Position numbers and translations under genes: made by a program. The notes under the pieces are model-generated. The model did not search any database. It saw nothing but the letters and a program-made list of their open reading frames with translations, and had not been told where the DNA came from. From UBA6163 sp041753075 (GTDB lineage: Bacteria > Planctomycetota > Planctomycetia > Pirellulales > Pirellulaceae), in assembly GCA_041753075.1 (NCBI GenBank), contig JBGSVE010000063.1, forward strand, positions 1 through 64,000: DNA of 64,000 nucleotides, written 5' to 3'. Below are positions 51,937-60,815 of the stretch, in pieces; the first letter of the stretch is position 1; every line of letters begins with the position of its first letter.

Positions 51937-54846
51937 ATGACAACCAAACGCATCCCACCAGCATCCGTGCTCGCCGCAATCGTGATTTGCGTTTCCGTTG
52001 CCACCGCCGCCGAGGATTTTCCCGCGATCTACAACAGCGAACCGGGCAGCGCCGTGCCGCTGGACGCAGAGGCCGCCGCCGCGTCGATGCAATTGCCACC
52101 TGGCTTTTCCGCGACCGTGTTTGCCGCCGAACCGGATGTGCAAAATCCGATTGCGATGGCGTGGGACAATCGCGACCGCATGTGGGTTGCGGAAAATTTT
52201 ACCTATGCCGAGCGAACCCAGCGATTTGATCTCGCACTGCGCGACCGCGTCTTGATCTTTGCCGACGAAGACCAAGACGGGCGCGCCGATTCGCGCAAAG
52301 TTTTTACCGACAACGTCCAAATGCTGACCAGCGTCGAGGTCGGTCGTGGTGGTGTGTGGTTGATGTGTCCCCCGCAACTGTTGTTCATTCCCGATGCCGA
52401 CGGCGATGACGTTCCCGATGGACCGGCCCAAGTTGTCTTGGATGGATTTGATGTTGCCAAAGATAACTATCACAACTTTGCCAACGGACTTCGCTGGGGG
52501 CCCGATGGTTGGTTGTATGGTCGTTGTGGCCACTCGTGTCCCGGCAAGATCGGTGTGCCCGGAACGCCCGCCGACGAGCGCGTGCCGCTGGACGGTGGCA
52601 TTTGGCGTTTCCATCCCGACCACAAAAACGTCGAAGTGCTTTGCCATGGGACGACGAACCCCTGGGGCCATGATTGGGACCAGCACGGCGAGCTGTTTTT
52701 CATCAACACCGTCATCGGCCATTTGTGGCACATGATGCCCGGTTCACATTTCAAAGAATCGTTCGGTGAAAGCATGAACCCCGGCGTTTATGAACGGATG
52801 GATATGATCGCCGATCATTACCATTTCGACACCAAAGGAAATTGGAGCGACAGCCGCGGTGGCAAGGCAAATGATCTCGGCGGCGGTCACGCTCACATCG
52901 GCATGTTGATCTATCACGGTACGACTTGGCCGCCGCAATATCACGGCAAAATGATGACCGTGAACATGCACGGTATGAGAATCAACGTCGAGCGCCTGGA
53001 CCGAACGGCAACCGGATACGCTGGCAAGCATGAGCCCGATTTGATGATCTCGAAAGACCCGTTTTTTCGTGGTGTCGAATTATCAGTTGGCCCCGACCGG
53101 AATGTGTACCTGCTCGATTGGAGCGACACCGGCGAATGCCATGAACATACCGGCGTGCATCGCAATAGCGGTCGGATTTATAAGATCAGTTCGCCAAACC
53201 AAGCGATGCCATCGCACGGCTCACAAAGACCGTTGTGTTTGGTTGGTGAAGGCAAGCTGCAAACGGTATGGGCAGATTACCAAGCGGGCAAAACAACGCC
53301 TGAACAATTGCGTGAGTTGGCGGGTGATTCAGATGAACACGTTCGCGTGTGGGCGATAAGATTGTTGACCGATTTCTGGCCGCTTGATTGGTTGACCGGT
53401 CCCAATCTCCAGGCCGTTTATCCTGATGATGCGCCGACCCGCGAGTTACTGTTGCAGATGGCTCGGCATGACGATTCGGGATTGGTGGCGCGAGTTTTGG
53501 TGTCAACGTTGCAGCGACTCGCCGTGGCGGATCGCGCTGAGTTGGCCTCTGCCTTGATCAGCCGCGAGGAATATTCGGGCGATCACGATTTGGCGCTGCT
53601 CGCTTGGTACGGAATGATTCCGCTTGGTGACAAAGATCCGGCGCAGCTTGTTGAACTTGCCAAGGTCTCGCGCTGGCCATCGTTGAACCGATCGATCGCG
53701 CGCAATATCACCTCGCGGATGAATTCGCATCCTCAGACGCTGGAACAATTGATCGCCACGACGGCGTCGCTCAGTCCGGCGGCTCAGACGCAGACGTTAC
53801 AAGGCATTCACGATGCAGTTCGCGGTTGGCGCAAGGGCACTGCGCCCGCCGGTTGGAACGAGTTTGTTGGCTTGGCCGCTGTCGCCAAATCAGCCCCACT
53901 GGTTCGCGATCTCAATACGCTGTTTGGTGACGGACGCGCGATTGACGAGGTGCGGAAGATTGCGCTGGACGATCGCGTTGAAATGAAAACGCGGCAGGAC
54001 GCGTTGCAAACTTTGATCGACGCGCGGCCCGCAGACTTACGTAAGGTTTGTGAATCGCTGCTCAACACGCGTCCGCTCAACGCGACCGCCGCCAAAGGGC
54101 TCGCGATGTTTGACGATCCCGAAATCACGACGCTGCTGGTTGGGAAATACAAACGGTTTCAGGCGAGCGATCGACGTGCCGTGATCGAGACGCTCGTTTC
54201 GCGCAAATCGTCTGCCGTCGCGCTGCTGGAAACGATCGCCTCCGGCAAATCCGAGATTCCGCGGGGCGACATCACGGCCACGGACGCCCGCCAGATTCAA
54301 AGTCTGGAGGACGAAAAATTGACGAACTTGCTGTCTAAGGTTTGGGGCGAAGTGCGCGAGTCGAGTGCCGAGCGGCGCGCAGCGATCGACACGTCGAAGC
54401 AACAACTTTCGCCGCAGCGGCTGCAGACCGCGGACTTGGTAAACGGCCGCATGCTCTACAACAAAACCTGCAGCCAATGTCACGTCTTGTATGGCGAGGG
54501 CCAAAAGGTTGGACCTGAATTGACCGGGGCGCAACGATCGAGCCTTGAGTATCTATTGGAAAACATTCTTGATCCCAGCGCCGTCGTCGGCAAGGATTAT
54601 CGCATGTCGATCGTGATGCTTGCCGATGGTCGAGTGCTCAATGGTTTAGTGGTCAGTCAAAACGCACAAACGCTGACCCTGCGAACCGCAACCGAACAAG
54701 TTACGATTGCTCAGGAAGACATCGAGCACGTCAAGGAGTCAACCGTTTCGGCCATGCCGGATGGATTGTTACAAAACCTGAGCGAGGACCAAGTGCGGGA
54801 TTTGATCGCGTATTTAATGAGCCCTGTTCAGGTGCAGTTGCCGTAA
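51937..54846 (+). CDS. PVC-type membrane-bound dehydrogenase with C-terminal heme domain (TIGR02604/TIGR02603)
   Basis: A 969-residue exported protein. After the signal peptide (about residues 1-25) a six-bladed propeller domain of the TIGR02604 type spans about 50-430: PPGFSATVFAAEPDVQNPIA, AWDNRDRMWVAENFTYAERT, VLIFADEDQDGRAD and WGPDGWLYGRCG. HEAT-like helical repeats follow. The final 140 residues form a TIGR02603 heme-binding domain with CSQCH (Cys845, Cys848, His849) and VGPELTGAQRSSLEYLLENI. It is believed to oxidise sugars or alcohols in the periplasm and pass electrons to the heme. It precedes an esterase gene by 6 bp. Confidence 0.9.
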   Translation: MTTKRIPPASVLAAIVICVSVATAAEDFPAIYNSEPGSAVPLDAEAAAASMQLPPGFSATVFAAEPDVQNPIAMAWDNRDRMWVAENFTYAERTQRFDLALRDRVLIFADEDQDGRADSRKVFTDNVQMLTSVEVGRGGVWLMCPPQLLFIPDADGDDVPDGPAQVVLDGFDVAKDNYHNFANGLRWGPDGWLYGRCGHSCPGKIGVPGTPADERVPLDGGIWRFHPDHKNVEVLCHGTTNPWGHDWDQHGELFFINTVIGHLWHMMPGSHFKESFGESMNPGVYERMDMIADHYHFDTKGNWSDSRGGKANDLGGGHAHIGMLIYHGTTWPPQYHGKMMTVNMHGMRINVERLDRTATGYAGKHEPDLMISKDPFFRGVELSVGPDRNVYLLDWSDTGECHEHTGVHRNSGRIYKISSPNQAMPSHGSQRPLCLVGEGKLQTVWADYQAGKTTPEQLRELAGDSDEHVRVWAIRLLTDFWPLDWLTGPNLQAVYPDDAPTRELLLQMARHDDSGLVARVLVSTLQRLAVADRAELASALISREEYSGDHDLALLAWYGMIPLGDKDPAQLVELAKVSRWPSLNRSIARNITSRMNSHPQTLEQLIATTASLSPAAQTQTLQGIHDAVRGWRKGTAPAGWNEFVGLAAVAKSAPLVRDLNTLFGDGRAIDEVRKIALDDRVEMKTRQDALQTLIDARPADLRKVCESLLNTRPLNATAAKGLAMFDDPEITTLLVGKYKRFQASDRRAVIETLVSRKSSAVALLETIASGKSEIPRGDITATDARQIQSLEDEKLTNLLSKVWGEVRESSAERRAAIDTSKQQLSPQRLQTADLVNGRMLYNKTCSQCHVLYGEGQKVGPELTGAQRSSLEYLLENILDPSAVVGKDYRMSIVMLADGRVLNGLVVSQNAQTLTLRTATEQVTIAQEDIEHVKESTVSAMPDGLLQNLSEDQVRDLIAYLMSPVQVQLP

Positions 54847-54852
54847 ATCACC

Positions 54853-55740
54853 ATGCCAAACTTCCGCGATTCACTGCCGATAAGAATCGACCTCATAGCT
54901 TGCGGTTTGTTGACATTGGTTGCCGTTGGTAACGTTGCCTGGTCAATCGAACCGGCGCAGCGCGACGTTGTCTATGCAACGATTGATGAGCGTCCGCTGC
55001 TGCTTGACCTCTATGCACCATCAAACACAACCGATTCAGCGCCGACGATCATTTGGGTCCATGGCGGCGCGTGGCGTTCAGGGTCGAAGTCCGATGTTCC
55101 GGTCTTGCATTGGCTGGACCAGAAACTGGCGATCGCCAGCGTCGACTATCGACTCAGCCCCGAAGCCCCGTTCCCGGCGCAGGTGCATGACATCAAAGCC
55201 GCCGTCCGATATCTGCGGTCCCACGCAAATGAATTTCACCTCGATCCTGAGCATTTTATCATTGCCGGTTCGTCGGCGGGTGCTCATTTGGCGGCGTTGG
55301 TTGGCGTCTCTGATGGAGTCAAAGAACTGGAAGGCGAAGTCGGCGCTCATCTCAATGTCGAATCCAATGTTCACGGAATCGTTTCGTTTTACGGCGCGTC
55401 GAATTTGCATTCGATCTTGTCGCAATCGAATGCGCACGGCTTAAGCGTTCGCGTTCCGGCGCTGGGGCTGTTGCTCGGTGGCCAGCCGGATGAAGAACCA
55501 GGACTGGCGACGCTGGCAAGTCCGATCACGCATGTCGATGCCTGCGATCCGCCGCTGTGGTTGGTCCATGGCGACGCCGATCCGCAAATGCCAATTGAAC
55601 AATCCGCTGAACTGCTTACCGCGTACCAGAAACATCACCTTGAAGTCAGCTTTGATATTATCAGTGGCGGTAAGCATGGCGGCAAAGAGTTCTTTGCACC
55701 AGACCGATTGGATCGCATCGCGAACGAATTGAAAAATTAG
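54853..55740 (+). CDS. Secreted alpha/beta-hydrolase esterase (BD-FAE type)
   Basis: A 295-residue exported esterase with a hydrophobic leader (about residues 10-30). Oxyanion motif HGGAW is at 70-74 and nucleophile elbow GSSAGAH has Ser141. The acid is in LVHGDADPQMP (about 242) and a His in SGGKHGG near the end. The reading DYRLSPEAPFPAQVHDIKAA matches carbohydrate esterases of the BD-FAE family. Starting 6 bp after the PVC dehydrogenase, it probably acts in the same pathway, for instance deacetylating a glycan that the dehydrogenase then oxidises (inference). It resembles the C-terminal half of the sulfatase-esterase at 34974. Confidence 0.9.
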   Translation: MPNFRDSLPIRIDLIACGLLTLVAVGNVAWSIEPAQRDVVYATIDERPLLLDLYAPSNTTDSAPTIIWVHGGAWRSGSKSDVPVLHWLDQKLAIASVDYRLSPEAPFPAQVHDIKAAVRYLRSHANEFHLDPEHFIIAGSSAGAHLAALVGVSDGVKELEGEVGAHLNVESNVHGIVSFYGASNLHSILSQSNAHGLSVRVPALGLLLGGQPDEEPGLATLASPITHVDACDPPLWLVHGDADPQMPIEQSAELLTAYQKHHLEVSFDIISGGKHGGKEFFAPDRLDRIANELKN

Positions 55741-55819
55741 CTGGAAAACGATCGGTTCGCTGCACTTATAAAAATTGCGCGCCCCACGGCGAACTCGGTC
55801 GTGCCTGAATAAAAATACC

Positions 55820-57310
55820 ATGATGAACTTCAAAATCATTTGCCTGTTGTTTGGCGCGCTGGCCGCGCCTGTTGTCGCTGTTGCGGATAACGACGGGCCG
55901 GTTGCGCTCAAGCGAGCCGCGATGATTGAGTTTCACGAGGCGATTACGCCGCTCAGCGGAGCGCTGCTGAAACGACGGTTCGAGCAAGTCGTCGCCGATG
56001 GCGCTAAAATCATCGTGCTGGATATCGATAGCCCCGGTGGATACCTCAGCACGACGCTCGAGTTGGTCGATATGATCGAAGCCGCGACGGACGTTCACAC
56101 GGTCGCCTATATTCAACGCGAAGCGATCAGCGGTGCGGCGATTTTGGCGTTGGCCGCCGACGAAATCATCGTGGCCCCGCGGGCACTGATCGGCGATGCC
56201 GGGCTAATCATGATGGGCGAAGACGCCGCGTTTCGATACGCACCGGAAAAGGAACGCAGCTACTTGGCCCAACGCGTTCGCACAATCGCTGAGAAAGCGG
56301 GCCGACCGCCATCGCTTGCCGAAGCGATGGTCGACAAGGACTTGGTCGTGTTCAAAGCAACCCACAAGACCGATGATCGCACGGAGTTCTTCAGCGAAAA
56401 AGAATGGAAATCGATGGACGATACCGCGTCCTGGGATCGCGGCAAGCCGGTTCGCGAAGCCGGTGACAGCACGTTCTTCACCGCGACGGGATCACGCGCC
56501 GTCGAGTTAGGAATGGCCAATCAAGTCGTCGAAAATCCCGCTGCGCTGGCGGGCGCAATCGGTGCCATCGATCCGATTCCGGTCATTCGCGGAACCTGGG
56601 TCGATACGTTGATCCTGTTTTTGAATTGGCCGCTGGTGACTGGATTTTTGTTGATGGTTGGCTTGGTAGCGTTGGTCGTGGAATTCAGTTCGCCGGGAGT
56701 CGGCATTGGCGCACTGTTGTCGATCTTTTGCTTCGGCTTGTTTTTCTGGAGTCGATTTTTAGGCGGCACGGCGGGTTGGTTTGAAGTGATCTTGTTCGTG
56801 ATCGGTGTCACGTTTGTGATGTTGGTAATACTGGTCATTACCGGCGTCGGCGGTGCGGGGGTTGGCGGTGGAGGCTTGATGCTTTTTGCGCTGGTGATGG
56901 CATCGCGGCGCGTGTTCCTGCCGGAAAGTTTGCGAGACAGCGAAAGTTTGATGATCGATGTGCTGACGATCCTCGGTTCGCTGGTCGGATTCATCGTTGC
57001 CTTGTTCTTTATGGCAAAGTATCTCGGCGAGTTACCGCTGATCAGCCGTTTGGCCTTGGCACCACCGACGACCGATGTTTTGCCCACCGGAATCTCGCTC
57101 GCCGCTTCGAGCGGTGATGTGCAAATTGATATCGACTCGATTCAAGTCGGCGACTTTGGCCAAGCGGCCGGAGCGCTACGGCCCAGCGGACGCGTGCGTT
57201 TTGGCGAGCTGCTGGTTGATGTCGTTTCGGAAGGCGATTTTGTTGAATCCGAAACGACGGTCAAGGTGATTTTGCGCCAAGGTTCGCGCGTCGTTGTTCG
57301 CGCGGTTTAG
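55820..57310 (+). CDS. NfeD-family protein with SppA-like protease domain
   Basis: A 496-residue membrane protein. After a signal peptide (about residues 1-23) a ClpP/SppA-like domain occupies about 25-265, with DIDSPGGYLSTTLELVDMIE and the nucleophile region REAISGAAILALAADEIIVA. Four to five membrane segments (about 275-410) and a C-terminal OB-fold NfeD domain (about 435-495, SGRVRFGELLVDVVSEGDFV) follow. Long-form NfeD (NfeD1b) proteins act with SPFH/flotillin-type partners in membrane quality control, but no flotillin is present here. The double ATG at 55820/55823 gives the start. Confidence 0.88.
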   Translation: MMNFKIICLLFGALAAPVVAVADNDGPVALKRAAMIEFHEAITPLSGALLKRRFEQVVADGAKIIVLDIDSPGGYLSTTLELVDMIEAATDVHTVAYIQREAISGAAILALAADEIIVAPRALIGDAGLIMMGEDAAFRYAPEKERSYLAQRVRTIAEKAGRPPSLAEAMVDKDLVVFKATHKTDDRTEFFSEKEWKSMDDTASWDRGKPVREAGDSTFFTATGSRAVELGMANQVVENPAALAGAIGAIDPIPVIRGTWVDTLILFLNWPLVTGFLLMVGLVALVVEFSSPGVGIGALLSIFCFGLFFWSRFLGGTAGWFEVILFVIGVTFVMLVILVITGVGGAGVGGGGLMLFALVMASRRVFLPESLRDSESLMIDVLTILGSLVGFIVALFFMAKYLGELPLISRLALAPPTTDVLPTGISLAASSGDVQIDIDSIQVGDFGQAAGALRPSGRVRFGELLVDVVSEGDFVESETTVKVILRQGSRVVVRAV

Positions 57311-57349
57311 CAACGCTGCGCAAAACCGACAGGAATTTAGATGGCGTTG

Positions 57350-60300
57350 CTAACGGACAATCGCCAGCCAATCTTCGCCATCGCTTTCCGGTGGTGTACC
57401 AATCGATGACTTCGCGTCACCGCGAATGGCCTTTACCGATCCCTGCACCGGAGCACCGCCCTGGCGAGGATTGAACCAGGTAACCTGAAACTCCTTGCCA
57501 GCACCTAAGCCCGCAAGATCCAGCTCACACGTCCCGCCGCCCGGCAAATAGACGAGATACAACTCGCCATCTTTGGCAAAGCAATAGCGACTGTTGTCAT
57601 CACGTTCGTTGCCAATCAGCGAGTTGCGATTAACCATCTCCTGCACCGGAATTTTCTCGTCGCCGAAAAACCCGATCGCGATGCGACAATAATCCCACGA
57701 TCGATCACGCGAGCGGAAGTCTTCGCAAACCAAATCGTTTTGTGGCAATTGGTATCCGAAGTAATATTCGACGCCGCCGCCGCCAGCCATCAAATTGCCC
57801 CACAGTGTCAACTTGCGAATGTCGTCGAGCGCATACGACTTGCCGTCCGCCGTCGCAACGCCATTGTGGCCGGCGTAGCCAGGGTCATTGGGCGCGCCGG
57901 TGCTGGCGCTGTTTTGTTCATCGTTGGCGACGACCCAGGGACGACCTGCGGCCTGCGATGCCTTGACCCAGTTCAACGTGCGTTGGTGAACCGCGTTCCA
58001 AGGATTTTGCAACGACGTGCCGGTTAGCTTTGAGGCGTCGCCCAGCAGCGGCGTGTAAACTTTGTCTTGTTGCCCGGGGAACGTATGAATCACAATGTTG
58101 TGGTCATACGGATCGACTTGATTTAAGTAAGCCACCATCTCACGGACTTCGGCCGTGCTTTGCGTGTTCTCTTCGCCAATGTTCCAATTCAATGCCAACT
58201 CGTGGCCGAACCGCGACACCATTTCGCGACAATACAGTTTGCGCTCCCAACCGAGTTTGCCACCGTCAAGCGATTCCTCGACATTGACGTCTTCCGCATT
58301 CTGGCCGCGACGATCGTCATCCATCTCGTTTTCTTGCAGCTTGAAGTGCAAATGCAGTCCGCGCGAATTGGCATGGTCCAACACAATCGTCCATTGGTCC
58401 AGCTTTGAGCAATCGTAATGCAGCTTTGCGGTTCGCGCCACGAACGGCCACACGTTGTCACCGTCGCCGCCGGCGTTGTAGGGCAAAAATGAAATCGAAT
58501 TGACACCTTTCTCGGCCAAGTAGTTCACCGCACCAATCAAGCCCTTGCCCTTGCCGCCTTGCCAAGTCGGATCGCTGGTTCGCCAATCTTGCTCATGCGC
58601 CTGGTACCGGTGCAGCGCGTGGTTAGCGGCGACTTTGCCGGTCTTGGGTTCGCGTTTTCGTCCCGGCTCGGTGCCATCAAAATCGTTGTAGGCGAGCAGC
58701 GTTTCGGGTGAATCGGTACCGGCCTTGATGAATGGCTGGCCGCTGCCGGCAAACTGCAAATGATGCTTGCCAATATATTGAAGTCGGCCGCGTGAGATCA
58801 AATCGCTTGACGAGGTCGAGCCAATCACGAAGTCGCCTTGCAGACCATCGTAAGGCGCGACCGCGACACCGGCTTCGCCAAGGGCCGCGTGTTTGCCGCG
58901 AGTGAAGGCGACTTTGTACGTCCAGGTTCCCGGTTTATCCGGCGAAAAGTTGACACGCCATTTCGTGCCGGATTCGGCGCTCGACTCGGCAGCGTTGCCA
59001 TCGGCGGCGAAGTGGCCGAGCACGATATATTTCGGCGCGCCGGACTCGTGAATCAGCGTGACGTTCATGTTTTGGTCGGTGAACGGATTCGGATCGCGGT
59101 CTTGCTCATGGGCAAACGGGCCGTCAAGCGTCAAGGTGATTTTGTGCCACGGTTGACGCTCGCCGCTGATTTTGATCGAGCCGTCACCATCGGGTTGTCG
59201 TTGTCCAACGAGCGCCGGGCCAATGTCGGCGACAGTAACAAGACGCGGCGAAGCTTTGGTCGGCATTGCCGCAAGCGTCGCTTCGTCTGCGGGTTCGATC
59301 ACGATTCCCGCCCACCGCGCCCGGCTGAATTCCTTGCCGTCAAGCGATCCGATTTGCGACGCGACTTCGATAATGTCACCGGAATCGATCGCCAAGTCCT
59401 TGAAAGTCTTTTGAAACTTGCTGCCCTCTTCATAAGTTTCCGCTGCGACTGGGCTGGAATGATTGCCGATCTCGGTTCCATTGAGCAAGACTTGGTAAGT
59501 CGATTTGCCATCGCTCTCGCCGACGGCTTGCAACGTCAAATGATAACGTCCCGACGGAAATGGAAACGCGATCGACGCTTTGGCTTGTTTATTACGCTCG
59601 GGATTGATCGCCAACCATTTACCACGATCCAAATAATAGCCGGAACCTTCGCGATCAAACTCGCTGGCGGCAATCACTCGACTATCCGCCTTGTTGTCTG
59701 CATTTGGTTGTTCCGCAGGCAATGCTGCGGCGGTGACGATTCGAGGCGCGGCGGGCAAAGAACCTGCATGAAGTTTGGTTTCGGGCCCGATACCATTGGG
59801 TTGGTAATCTTGTCGGTTGACAAGCAAGATGCGATCCAGCGCGATGCCATCTTCACGCATCGCGATATGAATCGTATGCAGTCCCGCCGCCGGCACGTCT
59901 AGCGTCAGCAATCCCGGCACACCGACGTGAACATCCGTGGTGCGTTGGCGACTTTCCCAATGCCATTTTCCCTTGGTTACCGTTTGCCAGCGCTGCGCCG
60001 TTTCGGGCCAAGTTCCATCGACGCCGAAATGCAGACCGTTGTCTTCGGTCGTGGTTGTAAAGGCGCGTGCCCACAACCAATACTTGCCGGGCGTCGCGAA
60101 GTGAACGGGATAGGTCAGCACGGCCATCCGACCGGGCTCGTTGGAAAAGTTTTCACCGGCGATCAGTTTGTCGCCGTGATTGCGCCGCGTATCGGGCAAC
60201 AGCTCAACGTACGCACCGCGCGAAGCACCGGCGATGTGGCTGGCGTCACCGTCGGGACTAACGTCCGGCGTCACGTCGGCAGTGGTCAAGTACCAAGCCC

Positions 60301-60475
60301 GTTTGTCGGTCAGTTCTTGGCGAGAAAAGTGTTCGGCTTCGATGGCGACCAAGCCATCGATTTCCGCAAACACAACGGACGAATCAATGGTCGGCGATGT
60401 GCCTTCTTGAGCCGAGGCAGTGACCAGAAACATCAAGTAAAAGCTAAACGCGGCCAGCAAATAAATTTTGGACAT
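57350..60475 (-). CDS. Secreted DUF5060-containing glycosidase-like protein
   Basis: A 1041-residue exported protein with a signal peptide (about residues 1-22). The N-terminus has carbohydrate-binding-like segments (VAIEAEHFSRQELTDKRAWY and VPAAGLHTIHIAMREDGIAL). A DUF5060 immunoglobulin-like domain follows at about 445-545 (WHKITLTLDGPF and NPFTDQNMNVTL). A TIM-barrel-like catalytic region follows (GRLQYIGKHHLQFAGSG, NSISFLPYNAGGDGDN, NWNIGEEN), then a C-terminal putative collagen-binding domain (LVYLPGGGTCELDLAGL). Related DUF4038/DUF5060 proteins act on plant or algal polysaccharides. The acid-base residues are not certain. It stands alone, convergent with the NfeD gene. Confidence 0.8.
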   Translation of the reverse strand: MSKIYLLAAFSFYLMFLVTASAQEGTSPTIDSSVVFAEIDGLVAIEAEHFSRQELTDKRAWYLTTADVTPDVSPDGDASHIAGASRGAYVELLPDTRRNHGDKLIAGENFSNEPGRMAVLTYPVHFATPGKYWLWARAFTTTTEDNGLHFGVDGTWPETAQRWQTVTKGKWHWESRQRTTDVHVGVPGLLTLDVPAAGLHTIHIAMREDGIALDRILLVNRQDYQPNGIGPETKLHAGSLPAAPRIVTAAALPAEQPNADNKADSRVIAASEFDREGSGYYLDRGKWLAINPERNKQAKASIAFPFPSGRYHLTLQAVGESDGKSTYQVLLNGTEIGNHSSPVAAETYEEGSKFQKTFKDLAIDSGDIIEVASQIGSLDGKEFSRARWAGIVIEPADEATLAAMPTKASPRLVTVADIGPALVGQRQPDGDGSIKISGERQPWHKITLTLDGPFAHEQDRDPNPFTDQNMNVTLIHESGAPKYIVLGHFAADGNAAESSAESGTKWRVNFSPDKPGTWTYKVAFTRGKHAALGEAGVAVAPYDGLQGDFVIGSTSSSDLISRGRLQYIGKHHLQFAGSGQPFIKAGTDSPETLLAYNDFDGTEPGRKREPKTGKVAANHALHRYQAHEQDWRTSDPTWQGGKGKGLIGAVNYLAEKGVNSISFLPYNAGGDGDNVWPFVARTAKLHYDCSKLDQWTIVLDHANSRGLHLHFKLQENEMDDDRRGQNAEDVNVEESLDGGKLGWERKLYCREMVSRFGHELALNWNIGEENTQSTAEVREMVAYLNQVDPYDHNIVIHTFPGQQDKVYTPLLGDASKLTGTSLQNPWNAVHQRTLNWVKASQAAGRPWVVANDEQNSASTGAPNDPGYAGHNGVATADGKSYALDDIRKLTLWGNLMAGGGGVEYYFGYQLPQNDLVCEDFRSRDRSWDYCRIAIGFFGDEKIPVQEMVNRNSLIGNERDDNSRYCFAKDGELYLVYLPGGGTCELDLAGLGAGKEFQVTWFNPRQGGAPVQGSVKAIRGDAKSSIGTPPESDGEDWLAIVR

Positions 60476-60815
60476 GGTGGATTGATTGATCGAGGAGCGA
60501 GGTGGCGAGATTTCGGATTATAGCCAAACAATGGAGGCGGCCTATCGGTTCTTTGCAAACGAAATCGTCACGCCGGAAAAGATCCTTGCACCCCATTACG
60601 CGATGACCAAGAATCGCAACGGATGTTTCCATCCAAACCAAACAGAAGAAACGAAAAGAAACACCGATCCAAGAGTAGGAAAGCGTTCGCTGGATCGCAG
60701 GACTTCGTGCCGCTGCAGACACAATGTGTGTTGGTTTGAGATATTGCGAACGACCCTGTAAAACATGATTTTTTCCAACAAAACTGACGTTGTCCAAATA
60801 GCGTCTGACTGGCCA
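60476..60815. other. Intergenic region, 340 bp, no gene seen
   Basis: It lies between the start of the DUF5060 gene and the stop of the SulP gene, both on the minus strand, so it should hold the DUF5060 promoter. Open frames here show no family resemblance, and no clear promoter, hairpin or repeat was found. Confidence 0.5.

Noticed and set aside
51844..52731. Long open frame on the minus strand (295 codons)
   Set aside because: It lies opposite the PVC dehydrogenase, has His/Arg-rich composition without family resemblance, and is an effect of high GC codon use.
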